This document shows positions 42,501-55,679 of a stretch of DNA of 64,000 nucleotides, piece after piece. Origin of the DNA: Allacma fusca (lineage: Eukaryota > Arthropoda > Collembola > Symphypleona > Sminthuridae). The notes below the pieces were generated by a model. The model was not told the DNA's origin. It saw only the letters and a program-made list of their open reading frames with translations, and ran no database searches. The stretch is taken from assembly GCA_947179485.1 (NCBI GenBank), contig OX359248.1, positions 32,001,378 to 32,065,377 of the forward strand. Reading direction: 5' to 3'. The position numbers were made by a program, and so were the translations under genes. Position 1 is the stretch's first letter; each line of letters starts with the position of its first letter.

Positions 42501-45500
42501 CGGATTGATGGGACTTTCTAGAAGAAAACGGGATTCTCTAATTTCGAAACGATTCCTGAAACAATTCCGTGTTAAAGCGTAGTCAAGTATTGACACAGGG
42601 CTCGACTTGTCATGTATTTCTGTTCCGTCAATATTATTACGCTCCATCGTAATTATTATTCGTATTTGTAAACGATTGCAGTCCTAGTTGTAGCTGTACG
42701 TACAAATAGTCCTCCTTTGGCCTGATGTTGTAAAAGTTAGTGTACGTTTTTGTAATAGTATTAAGTACATGGAAGTAAATGGTGCAATCATCCCTTGTAC
42801 ACAATCCCTTCTTACTCATCCGGTTGCTCAGTCCATATTTGGTACAACGTTTGTGCACTCACTCTGAGCACGCTTCGCAATAAAGTGCGTATACAGAAAA
42901 CGAAGGGATCTGTGTACAGCGGATGTGAATTTTAGGTTGAGGGCACATATATATGTATTTTCAGTCTTTTATCAACTCCTCAGCAAGGACTGACTCCATT
43001 ATTCAGGGCATGTCCCAATCGGAAATATTTCTGTGGATACTCTCCGTTGAGTACGGAAATATTCCCGAAAGTAAATGAAATATGAGTGTGTAAACAGGCC
43101 CAAGTTTCAAAAGTTTGCACGCAAATACATATATAGAAGGGATATATAGATATCTATATGTAATAATATAATTATATGAAATCCTGGAAGCAACATTTTC
43201 CCATATACTCTTCCCCAAAGGACTCCATCGCACTATATACTGGCTGTGCTGTCGTCGGATAGGGTGTGGGTTATTCACGAAATTCAAGGAAATAATGAGC
43301 TTGTTCTTTACTCATAGTATGTAAGACGAAAATCATGGAGAAAAATTCCCTTGCGCAGGAAACTTTTAGTCACTGTTTTTTTGTTGAGGTCTTTCAGCAT
43401 AACAACACGAGCGTCCATTTACTATTTGCAACCGAAACAGTCATGACTTTCACACATTCTGACGCATAGTGTATTGTGACTTGCAACAAATACACACCAT
43501 CACTCCTTGCAAAACAGTGTAAAATTGTGAACTCCAACCTTTGATGTGTAATGTGATGAAACGAAAAATAATAATTGAATCATATACAATATGAAGTTCT
43601 TTTTGATGATTTTAAACATTAAAGATTGATTGCATTAATTGTTGAACTTGCACGGGATTACAGTGACATTTGCAAAATTGCATATTGCAACAGATTTCAA
43701 GAATTTTGCAGACGCAGCCCCTGCATTCCTTGATGACCACTCCAATTTGCATTTACCTCTGTGGAGATACATACCTTTGGTAAACAAAGTCCAAGTACAC
43801 CCTAGAACAATTTCTCATATGATCGCAGAATCTTACGTGCGCCACGTCACATATCAATTCATAAATTGTTAAAATGCACAAGGAGGAGAAAGAAAAAAAA
43901 CTGCATATGAGAGAGGACTATGGATACATCATGCGAGGTCCTACTGTATATATATAATGTACCATAAATCGGAAAATATAAAGAATATATATACATGCAC
44001 CTGCAGTAAGGTCTTTCGGTAATTGCAATTATTATATGCGGAGCTATATAGTACGTACACATATAGTGTATTACCTGAGCAGTAAGTATATCCTATACTG
44101 TACATATATATGCAATCTTTTTACACTAGACGTGTAGACATTGACTACATTATTTTTCCACGAAAAGAATGGAAGCTTTGCGAATGCACGTGTATATCTA
44201 CTACAGATACATATATGTACTCCGTACACGCATATAATTTTTAACGTGAACGCAAGGCAATGGATGATGCAATAACTGAACGGATGGGTTCAGTCAGACT
44301 CGAATACAGCGACCTTAATCTTGATTTTTCCCATTTACATATTACACTTTTACGTGTATACCTCCAACATAAGCAAACCTCAAAGTCTTACAAGGTTTCA
44401 GGTTTGATCAATTCTTATATATATTTGAGAAAGAAAATCAAGTAATACACAAGAAAGTTTCGATAGATGGACTTATGTACCTTCAATGTATACATAGGAT
44501 GGAGAGTACAGAGTACAGAGCAACTATTATTTTTCAATGTTATAACACAAGCTCGAGCTTGCATCACTTTTGCGACAGCCTGCATGCATAGAACATATGC
44601 TGTTCTGTAAGTTTCTGTAAGTACTTTTGGTTAATGTAAGTAAATGTATTGCATTGCATGGGATGTGTGTGTGGGGGGAACATAGGACAGCACTCTCCCA
44701 GCAGTTGAAAGTTTACTATGAGTATTTGCTATCTATTATTTTGTGGTGTGAACATCAGACGATACTTCTTGTTTAATTAACTATGCTTAAATTACTTACT
44801 CAGAGCTAAACTACTATAGCTTATACAAGCACACAGAGACACGTACCGTCCATGGGGGGATAGTAAACGTGACTTGTATGCAGTCATATATGCAGGGCTA
44901 TACTACACGCTAACTTTATAATAAAAACTGACGTGTAAACTTGCAATACGCCAACGCATTATTGCGATAAATTATACTTAAACTTACATTCATAAAGTGT
45001 CTGGTCCTACTGGTACTTTTCAAAGTCAGTTAGGATTTTTTACGTTGACTGGCAGATGATGGGCATGTGACTCGAGGATGTGCATACACTGGCAATTAAT
45101 ATCCCTCCAAAAAAAAGAAGATGATGATGGCGAGGTTAGCGAGGTCTTAAGGCCTCCTAAAAATTCATTTTTTTGTTTCGTTGTTTGTACTTTAATTAAC
45201 AATGTTATTGTTGGCTTTTGTTACCGTCAAATTTGCATCTCCTACTACTTCCTCGTGAGCAGTGAGCAAGTGAGCACCAATAAGTCTCCATTGTATATAT
45301 AAATGTAGAGTAAGGAAGTTTTGTTTTCATGTGTTTTCGTCATGCTACACAACGATAGACAAATCTATTACAAAGAGCAAATACTTAGTAATATTTAGCC
45401 ATAGGGACAATGAGGGAGAGTGTGGATGCACTTGAAATATTGTTGATAGTATTTCTACTAGTAATAAATAAATATAACTACTTTTTTTTTTAACTCGTTG

Positions 45501-48500
45501 ACTATTTCCTTTTGTTTTCGTGGAGATTTAATGTCATGAATTTGAAACCATAACATAAATGTTTAGCCACATTTTATGAACACATGCGGAAGAGCTTATA
45601 CTTTTGCATATATTGAAACGTGCCCATCCATCGTAGTGGTTGTTGGCATGCTTTAGGGATGACACTTTTGTCACTATCGTCTTCCTGGGTTACGTTTACT
45701 TATATGCAGACATGCTCATACATACATATAATTTAAAGAGTTAGGAAGAAGATGAGCATTCATTAAGGATTCCGTTATCATTGGATTCTACAGCTAAAAG
45801 AGGGTTTCCCGAACTAATGTAATTATAGTGGTGATATGTGCTTCCTGCACATTATGACTCATGACAATATCTGGATTTCATGACGAAGAGGGCAAGCGTG
45901 CGATGAATAGTCATCATGGCCCATGAGTGCACATAGATATAGCTTATGGAAGGACACTAGTTCCTGTTCCGGAACTATTCTTTCTTTCTGGACGAGAATT
46001 ATTATTATTATTTGACGACATCATATAGGGGAAGGAAGATTGCTCAAGACTCAGAGGTTGCAAGACAGCATAGGATATTAGACTTGGGAAATCCCGAGTA
46101 AATAGCAAGATATCATGATCCTAAGCATGTATCATGTTTGTTGTAATTCCCTTTTTTTTCTCTGGATACTCTCTCACCCTTATTTTCACCAGGCATGACA
46201 TTACTGTGTACAGATCAGTTTATTTGTTTTTTTCTTCATCATTTGTACATCCATGGGCTGGAAGTTAGACTTAGGAGATACAGTGGTCCCACCTAATCTT
46301 TGACTGCTATTGCTCAAGTGTACCCTGACAAGCTCAACGGAACATCTTATGCGATAAGCTATTATTAGGGTGTACACGTAGTCTTATATGAGAGGGATAA
46401 ACTCGAAAATACATTGCGGTCATCATCGACAACGTAATGATGCCGTAACTTCCATAATGTGAGTGCATGGCAAGGATGATATGAAAAATATGATAGGAAT
46501 AAAAAGCCCTCATTGCGAAACCATAAATACACAGAGGTTCAATAAATCTTGAGTACTCAAGACCATGTTGTTCCAAGCTGACGGAATTCTACAAACATAA
46601 ATTAGCCCCACTCAAACAAATCAGGCAAGTATTGAGTGTTCCAATGATTACAACTAGAAATTTCCAGATGCTTATGAGTATCTACTTGAATATATTTTAT
46701 TATAAGGTCTGAGCTGAAGAAATGAACTTAAGTTTGGGGTAAGTACGGATATGTCATTGCCACAATTCTATAAACAGTTTCCATCCATGGAGTCATTGTG
46801 GGCTTTATTTTGAAAGAAAAACCGGGATTTACGCTTACTACACCCTGCATATAATATATTTTTTTTATTTAATATTGTTCTAGTGAGTAAATGATACTTT
46901 TGCAACTTCAACTCCCTTTAGTTATTACAAGTTCTTTCCCCCACGTACGAACATACGTGGGATGTGTACGGTCGTATATGTCTCCCGTGTACTCAAACTC
47001 TGATCAATTGATGACGTCGCTTGTAAACAATAAGTGCAGAGATGTGTTTGACGACATTGTTGTATTTTCTCATATATTAAATTTATATGCAGACCCTTAT
47101 TTATATATACATACTGACAAGCATAGTCTTTTTTGTTTTCAGTTGCTAGGGGGAAAGACTGAGCAACGAAATGTCATTTCTAACAGGGCAGAGTCTTTGA
47201 ACAGGTTGTTCCAATGATATTACCAATACTATGACAATACCTATTCAAACAACACTCCAAAACCGTACATGGTATGGTGCAGAGATTAAGTCATTTTTAC
47301 AGCTGTCAGATAATAATAGAACGAATAAGAAACGACGTTAAAACCTGTGATGTTAACAAATAGGACATACCAAATACAAAAGCTCTCGAACAAATCCCTG
47401 CTGTCGTCATAAGTACATACTAGTGACCAAAACGTCATGATTATTTCTCATGGTTTCAATATACGTTTCCAGCTTTAATTATTGAACTTATCTCTATTAC
47501 CCAGGGACCATTTAGTGGGAACTTGCAACAGGATTTTTCAAGAGCTCTCGCCACCTCTGCCTCTCAATTACCTCATAATCTGTAGGTGGTCTGTAATGTC
47601 AAGGGCAGGTGTTCAGGTACACTTAAACTGGATAAAATTTGTATACAACTTGACAAACGTATATCCCCTTGCCATGTGAGCTTGTGTAACGTATATAATG
47701 AATTTGCTATCTCAATTACAATATACTTGAATGGGAAAGGTGATACAGCGATGGGAATTGCGGCAGAAATAGAAATATTAATTTGAGCTGTGACTTATGA
47801 CAACAAGTAGTGACCGAGCAGTTACGTGGCAATGGAAGAAATGTCATAAATTATTTGATGGTAACTGCTCGTAAAGGGAGTAACAATGTCCATAGAAATA
47901 ATTAATTGCTAATATAATTATTACGTGCCATATTTGCAGGTTGTATGTACTCCAGGCCAGTCTGGTTAGGAGATAATTACAACGTGCAAACTGCCATCTT
48001 TCGCAGAGTGCTTAGGGACTCGTTGAGTCTGATGCAACAGATTATCATACTGACTACTTAGTTACACTATACCTTGTTTGTAAGCTTTTGAGAATTTACG
48101 CAGCAAACTTCTCTTGTCTTAAAACTAGCTCAGGGTTTTCATTCTGCATGTTGTGGGTTAAGGTAGTTGATAAAATTGAGCCTGTACAGTTCCGCAAACA
48201 ACTCTGGAACAAAGACTCTTTTATCATTCCACGAGCACTCTTCATATAGACAGTTGCAAAACCAGTGCTTCCATACGTGTGTATGTCACTGGAACTTGAA
48301 ATTATTGCATCAGCTCGTTACTTGAAGGTTACAAGGTAATAAGCATGTCACCCAATAAAAACTACATGAGAACTTTCCCAGTCGAAGCCAACTTACAAAT
48401 TCATTAAAATTTTGGTGTAAGCACGTGTCAGTACTTATCCATGCAGAGGCAATATCAATGATAGAAGTCGGTAGTAAAAGCTTGAGAAGTGCTTCAGGGT

Positions 48501-51500
48501 ACAAGTTGACGTGGAACCATTCAATGAGTACTGATGGCCAGTTATGGGCTAGGGTATGCAATTTGCAATCTTACAATTAGTTGATATTTATGACTATGAA
48601 TGAAAACTGATTACAGGAGTCATGTAAATTTTGTAAATAAAAATAAAAAGCACTAATATTGTCTGCGGCATAACTTGTTCACAAAGTTGAACTCCTATTA
48701 ACTCAAGATACCCCAGTGATCCAAGAGTACTGTAGAATTTTATGGGTTGGGAAAGATGCGTTTTCTTTGAGATAGCAGGAGATCCAGGTGTCGGAAGCAC
48801 GTCAAAATATAATAAACTCTGGAAAGTCTGGAATGATTACCTAAATGTGCAAACTACTTTTGTACATACATACTTCACTATCATGGATGAACAAACTGTA
48901 AAAGAGCTTTGACAGTGGCATGTTGACATTTTCCGGGAAACCCAACTGACTAAATGGTTTATTAAAAAGTTTAAAAGTGTATTTTTATCTTGTATTTTTA
49001 AGACTTTGTAACCTTAAAAATTCAGGAAACGGAGTACATTGACAACCAGCTCTCAATTGATAAGGATTTGGTGATTCAGATCTTATTTATGAATCGAAAT
49101 TACCTTAGACTTCCATGAATGACTAGTAATTGTTGCGAAATTTTTGAATTTATGAATGGTAAGTAATCATTCTTATCGATTTTTCCCTACAAGTTTTTGG
49201 GAAATTTGTACAATTTGGAAATCAGATTTGTAACAGCGTCAAGTTCAAAGGTACAAATTGAGAATCTTTATGATTTTAAGTTCTTTTATCAGACCTCATT
49301 TTTTCATAAATCAAAATAGGGATATTATTGTCTTCTTTTACTGCATACATGCTTGTTTCAAAATTAATATTCTGAAGAGGAGGAAAAGAAAAAGAGATTC
49401 AAGGGTAACAATAAGGGAATGTAATTAGGAATTGGAATATTACTGGATTATTGAACAGCAAAACGTTAATTAAATGAAAGGTGAAAAACTTTGATGGTTT
49501 TGTAAAAACAAAGTTCTCAAAGCCTGTCATTTTCAATGTTAGCAATAATTGAGCAATTTCTTGAATAACTGAATGAATAAATGAAATGTTTAAATATTAC
49601 ATGAGCCAAAAAAAGATTAGCACCTGCCTACGGTTCATTTGACTTATGAAATACAATTGAAAATATTGCAAAGGAAACGTAACTTAGTAAAAGTCATATA
49701 AATACATATGCACGTAGTATTTGTATTCATATTCCACCTGATTTAAAGATTATTGCGAAAACAGATTGTTTGATGATAGACAAGAACACGAGCTGAATAC
49801 CTAAATATGTCAGTCTTGATCACTCAGACTTTCTTCAACTTCCGATTGCAGCATCATTTTAATGGACAAGTTATTTCCAGAGTGTTCTTGAATGTAGACT
49901 TTGGTATGAAATGGACGCTTATAGATTTGCATATCAAATGGTACGTGTCTCATTGCAAGTCTTGCTAACATGCAACGTGACAGTCTGCAGTAACTCGTAT
50001 ATAAATGAGGGCAATAAAAAACGATAAGTACACGATAAAATCATTGTTTACTAATAAGACTCACAGTATCGCTATTGGAACTTGCATTAGAAACCAACTT
50101 TACCAAATGCACATCTTCGTAGCGTATAACTTCATAACGTAGCAGTTCATATATATAGTAGCATAAAAGTTCGGATAAGGGTGGAATCATTCAATGAACA
50201 CTGTTATCCACACATCCATTGGTGACAAATCCAAGCCATCAAAATTAGTGAACATTGGATATTACAGGCTAATATTGAAAGAACGCGAATTTGTGTGGCG
50301 TAAAAACTGTTGCGGTAAAATGCTTGTATTATTAAGTATGAACACTTATGTACAATTAAAATTAGCAAGAAACACAGTAGCTCAAATCATGGGAAATACT
50401 GCTATATTTAAATCTAAGCTGGAAATTTGAGTTGCAGCTCAAATTCCCTAATTTGTTAAATATGCGGAGAATGTAATTTAACGAATTTTATCCGCAATAT
50501 GCAATTAATGCGTCAATGTGAATTTTGCCCCTAAAAACAAATTAGTCCTTTTTGTTCCTGGTTGGCCGTGTATGCATACTTTTCATTATGTAGAATGAGT
50601 GTATGCATACAAGGAAACCAACATCATTTGTACATAAGTATATGTTTCAGAGGAAATTCCAGGCAATTTATTTTTCCGACAACTGCACGAACAATGGGAA
50701 AACGCTTGAAGTTGCATGCATACTTAATATTTTGCTGTAAATAAAAATAGTGTACAAAAAATGAAGTGATGAAAGCAGAAAAAGTTTTAAAACATTTGTA
50801 ATAATTGCGGACGAAAAAATAATACTAGAGATGTGGGATTCTGCTGATTGTGCAACCTAAATGTGGAGGATGTTTACTCGCGTGTCACTTGAAATCAGCA
50901 ACTTTCTTTTTTAATCCAGGGTGGTTGCACCATTTCTAGAATTAATTGCGACAGCAGTAGCACAAGCCATAGAATCTCCCCATCTCAAAAATTTACACAC
51001 CTGCCTTGTAGGGATTCACAAAAATGTGTGCCTTTTGTATACAATTTCAATTTCTATAGATACAACGTATTGCATGGAATTTAGGCAGATTATTTGAGGT
51101 TTACCTTGCAGTTTCAAAAGTTCTTTTGAGTAGTACATATATGTTCCCGTTCCATAGCATAACATAAATGCTATCGGAAAATTGCATAAACACTTCGTTA
51201 TTTAAAGAACATTTTTGTGCGTTCGTTTAGAATACAGAATTATGATTAATTACTTATTACGCTGGAATCCTGTGATCAAGGATTCAGATGCATGCATAAA
51301 CATTTATGGCGTGAGAACAATCAGCTGATACCTACGAGAGTTTTAAAATGTAGATAAGATTCGGCAAGGAGCTACTAATATTGAAGCTTTTGCAGTTCCG
51401 TATGACACGCGGTTGCTATTTCGTAAATATTGAGTGAATCAGTCGTGGGTATCGCAACCACACCAGATTCCTGTAATTATTCGCGTTTCCAAAGCGGATG

Positions 51501-52660
51501 AGCTCATGATGGTATACTTATTTTTATTGGAATCATGCTCTCGCCATGGATGTACTATGAATTCATAAATAATATTAACGTTTTACTTTCAAATCTGATT
51601 TTGAATGCCCAATCGGAATGATTTGATAAAGATGATAATCAAATTCTCGCGTGCCATCCTGTTTTCACACTTAGAATAGTTACTTACAGATTTTAAACAG
51701 CATTTAGTTGCCAACTTTCTGATTATAGAATCTTTCAAAATTTTAAACTTGTAAAAAACTAGAAAAGGACGAATAAGACGATTCAAATCATGCTGTAGGT
51801 AGTAGGTAGCTGGAATTAATTACTACCGGTGAATATCTCAGCTCTCCGTAAATAAAAATGTAATCATCAATAACAAAAAACATGCTGGTAAATTAAACCC
51901 GTTAAATGTATGCATTCAAACAAATCAAGCTTGCAAATCTACTGAAAAGTGTTAACGAACTAATTGATAGTAAAGACAAACTGTATTCGATTTACGCCTG
52001 GTATTATAATTTGATGAGCTATTTTTTTATTTCCTAGGGAGTACTAACCACAAACACTTGAAGTATGTATAATTAAATATATAGGTACTACTAATAAAAT
52101 ACTTTATGTAAATTCAATACGAGCATGATCAAAATAATTCCATGGCAACACGTATTATAAAATAGCCGGAATTATTTTCAAAACATCTTACAAACTCATA
52201 GTAATTGGCAATAACAGTAAAGTACGAGTAAGATTCAAAAATACATTAGGTGGGAAGGGAATCCTGGACGGGACAACTTGCATTTGAAACTTGATGCCTG
52301 TTGATTAAATTGGTAATGACTTGTTTGTAAACATGCGACGTCCAATGCTTCTCTAATCTATTGTATTTCATACACGTATAAGTAATTACTGGAATTTTAT
52401 ACTGGAAGATATATTGAGGAACCTTAATATTAGTGGCATGCGTTAAAGTAATGCACAAGTTAATGTAAAGACATATGTATTATATACAAATTGGCTCAAA
52501 AACGGATGTATATAATACAAACGTTAATATCAGCAGAACTAAATGCTAACGCTAACGTCTCTAACACAAGGTACGTAAATTAACTTTCGAGTTTAAAGTA
52601 AATTGAACAATTAAAAGCGATGACAAGAGCAACCAATAAAACTAAAAACTTTGTTTGTTC

Positions 52661-52666
52661 TTTATT
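52661..52666 (-). other. Poly(A) signal of TMEM18
   Basis: AATAAA on the minus strand, 50 bases past the TMEM18 stop codon. Confidence 0.6.
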
Positions 52667-52715
52667 CTCAAAATTGATTATTATTGGAAAAGTTATTAAC
52701 CGCAAGGCAATGAGA

Positions 52716-55632
52716 TCAATCTTTTCTGACACGTTCTTTTGATTTCCGTTTCACACTCCCAGATGAAATATTTGAAGAACTCTGACTGGGTCCTTTGACG
52801 CATTTTTCAAGTTTCCGAAGTCTGTTACTCTGTTGTTGCAACTGAAATCGTCGTAAACTTGTCATCAGTTCACTGGAAATGAGCAACCAGTTTGCCTGCA
52901 AAAATTAAAAACAGTATATAATAATTAGGTTTACAAGCTCCAGTATCATTACTATACCACTAAAATTTATGTAATAATAATGTTTCAAAGGATAAGGAGT
53001 AATGCAACTCAGTATTTGCTTACCACCATAAGCATACAGTTGAAGAGAAGAGGGGCAGAAAACATGAGCGATATGAACATTCCATTTGAGTCAAAATATT
53101 GTTGTTTTGAGTAGTACCTGTACAACACATAAATTCAGTCACAGTATTACAGACATTATCTAGAAATTAAAAACAATCCATAATAATTTTGATAATATTC
53201 ACTCCCAAAAGTCGTGTGGTTATTGTTTGTCACTCACATCCAATTTTCAGCCGCCAAAGTGTTCAACTGCTCTGACAAGAAGATTAGAATCACTGTAACA
53301 AACAAATAAATAGTATTAATTAAGATTTTGTCATTAATCAAATAAATTCACAGTACAGTCCCAAAGCCCTCATACAGTAATAGCAGTAACGAAATCCCAG
53401 TAACGATCCCACACTACATATATGTATGCACATATACATACATACTTACATAGAAAAAAGAACAGAACTGCTTGGATAGTCGGTCTTTTCCGAGAAAGCA
53501 ATGTCAAAAGGGTAATAAACACATGGAAGCACACTAATGCCATCAGCCAAGGCTCCGACCATTCTATCTGAAATTCAAATAAATTATTCAATCAGTTGAG
53601 ACAGCAATACTTTACAGTCAGATATTTATTGCAACCCCAAAAAAATGCAGACAAAACTTACTGGCTACGTATTGACACTATTAACTTTACAAGTATAAAT
53701 GCTGCTGTTCCAGTCATTTAACAAAATGCGTAACTACGAGTGTCTGTTCCAATATGTAGCATACATACTGATGAGTACAAATAAATTGGGTCAATGTCAC
53801 ATAAATAAGATTAACCCGAAGCTCCAGCAGTCCCTCTTTCCATGTCAACTCTCCGAGTTAATAGCATGAAACATCAATAGACTTCTTCTCCCCGAAAATA
53901 CTAAGAAAGAAAAACGTACATACTCATGCATTATGTATTTCTGTATGTTCTGACTAAACTTGTAGTAAATCCTTTACACTTGAGGGATGTGTGATTACGT
54001 AAAGATACGTGCCAGGAATCGGGGTCTCCACTTGTGCTGAACTTACCGAGGTAAATAAATACATGCATATGTGCGAACCAAGGGGTCCATAATATTTAAT
54101 GTAATAAGACTGAGTCCAAAACAAGCTGCTTAACACAAGAAAGTTATGCAAAATTCTAAGAGAAACTAATGATACCGGCTTTCCCTGAAATACTCACTTC
54201 TTACATGCTCCAAAAATACAAACAATTTTATAATTCCATTTGAACTAAATCTGATCGCTCCACTTCCAAAATTAGACTACAATCAACTCTTGTCAGGAGA
54301 GATGACTTTGTGAAAGGGAATATTGATCATCATAAGTAATAATTATATGGACACATGGGAATAGGACTCATATTTTTGGCATAGCTATCATATCATACGC
54401 ACAATATGTAGCACCAATTTATGAGAAGGTATTTTCAAGGGGAAAACAAATCCTGTTTCTTTGAGATCCCGAGTATCAAGAATCATGACAGCATTATAAC
54501 TATTTGTACATATGCTTCAGCTTTGTACTTTACTTATACATAAGTCTCTCAATGTCAGCATTCACTAAAGTCATAGCCCTGTTTTTCTCAGGCAATAAAT
54601 TCTCGTCCTTCCCTTTGTATTATTATCTGTAGGAAAAAATCACCATTAAACCCAGAATTTTGTATTGCTCCGGTGTAATATGCCAGTTCAAAGTAATTAT
54701 CTATGTATGTATAACTGAACCACCGAAAAAATTAATTTTTGAAACATTTTATATAATATCTATAATAATTATAAGTCATGAATTACATCACGTAAATTCG
54801 GCGTGCAAGGACTTTTAAAACAAAAAATTGCACTTGTGGCATATCATCATCCCTGCCTTTGCCTGTACAAAACTCACAACCAAATAGCTTGAATTCCCAT
54901 TCATTTATTGAACTGTCTTATTTGTGAATATATGCTGGATTGATCTAGAGTTTGGAGTTTATAATCATTCTCCAATGCTTATTTTCATTTGAACTGATTA
55001 GATAAGAAATCAGTTGGACTCCTGATCCTGTACATTAACTATCGGGATAGTTCGAGTCCTCCAGTGTGTTAGTATATGACCAGAAACTACCATTAGTACA
55101 GATATTTCTAATGCAAGGGATCTCATTCCATTGTCGTGCCTCTTAACATCTATACATATTACGTATGTTCATAGCTACTACACAAGATACAATAATAATT
55201 ATTATTAGTATTTCTCCAGCATAGTCTTGAGATTCAAGGACTGTGCTTCTACTCACAACACTGCTTCGACCACGAATTTAGTCGTAAGGTCAATCTTCAA
55301 CCTTCAGGTTCAGAAATTATTGGTCCTTCGTATAGTCTGACAATAACTATATTATTCTAAGAGAGTGAGAGTGACCAGTGATCCATACTTTGCTAAATGT
55401 TTACAGCAACTGGAAGGAGCCTTCAACGTTATTAGACGTAATAAAAGTATTCTTTTTTTAGTTCTGGATCTTCCCACCAGATAGAGCTCGAGTTTGGAAA
55501 ACAAAGTTAAAAATCGTATAGAAAAATTGTGCCCACCGTCTGGAAGAAGATTAGGAACTGGTTGAACTGCTGGAAATTTTGAGTGAGTACTTGCGAAATA
55601 TTTATTTTGAGGAATTCTGCGGATGGATCCAT
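52716..55632 (-). CDS. TMEM18: Transmembrane protein 18
   Basis: TMEM18 is a small nuclear-envelope membrane protein, linked to obesity in human association studies. Coding exons on the minus strand: 55632-55537, 53567-53450, 53292-53238, 53117-53024, 52895-52716; 543 nt, 180 residues (human 140). It starts [16 protein letters not shown]. Family blocks are [15 protein letters not shown] (residues 33-47, human TDWTEPWLMGLATFH), [12 protein letters not shown] (78-89), and [20 protein letters not shown] (97-116). Three hydrophobic segments lie at about 38-56, 63-81 and 103-127. The C-terminal tail is Ser- and Lys-rich and ends [11 protein letters not shown], matching the basic tail of the vertebrate protein but longer, with a Gln-rich helix before it. 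Intron 1 is about 2 kb. An acceptor (TTTCAG, about 55672) precedes the coding start, so a noncoding first exon lies upstream. All joins are GT-AG and in phase. Confidence 0.94.
53568..55536 (-). other. TMEM18 intron 1
   Basis: A 2.0 kb intron. A stretch near 54985-55070 has a weak tRNA-like look (TTGGACTCCTGATCC and AGTTCGAGTCC). I see nothing else in it. Confidence 0.55.
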
Positions 55633-55679
55633 TACTAAGCCTTCTGTCTCCTGTAGCCTTCCCTCGCAAACCTGAAATT

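Larger units (their letters stand above)
38533..52715. other. 14 kb without a recognised gene
   Basis: Between the tribbles 5' end and the TMEM18 3' end. Both strands show only short open frames without family resemblance. Contents noted: a hairpin-like GAGGAGAGT / ACTCTCCTC pair at about 38856-38911 near the tribbles 5' end, a 17-bp minisatellite at 39400-39535, and many CATA and TATA simple runs. Tribbles regulatory elements may lie here, but none can be shown from sequence alone. Confidence 0.55.

Noticed and set aside
47041-47215. FDDIVVFS in a plus-strand frame, resembling a reverse-transcriptase active-site block
   Set aside because: Only one short word matches. The flanking residues do not follow the family, and no neighbouring domain, end repeat or tail is seen.
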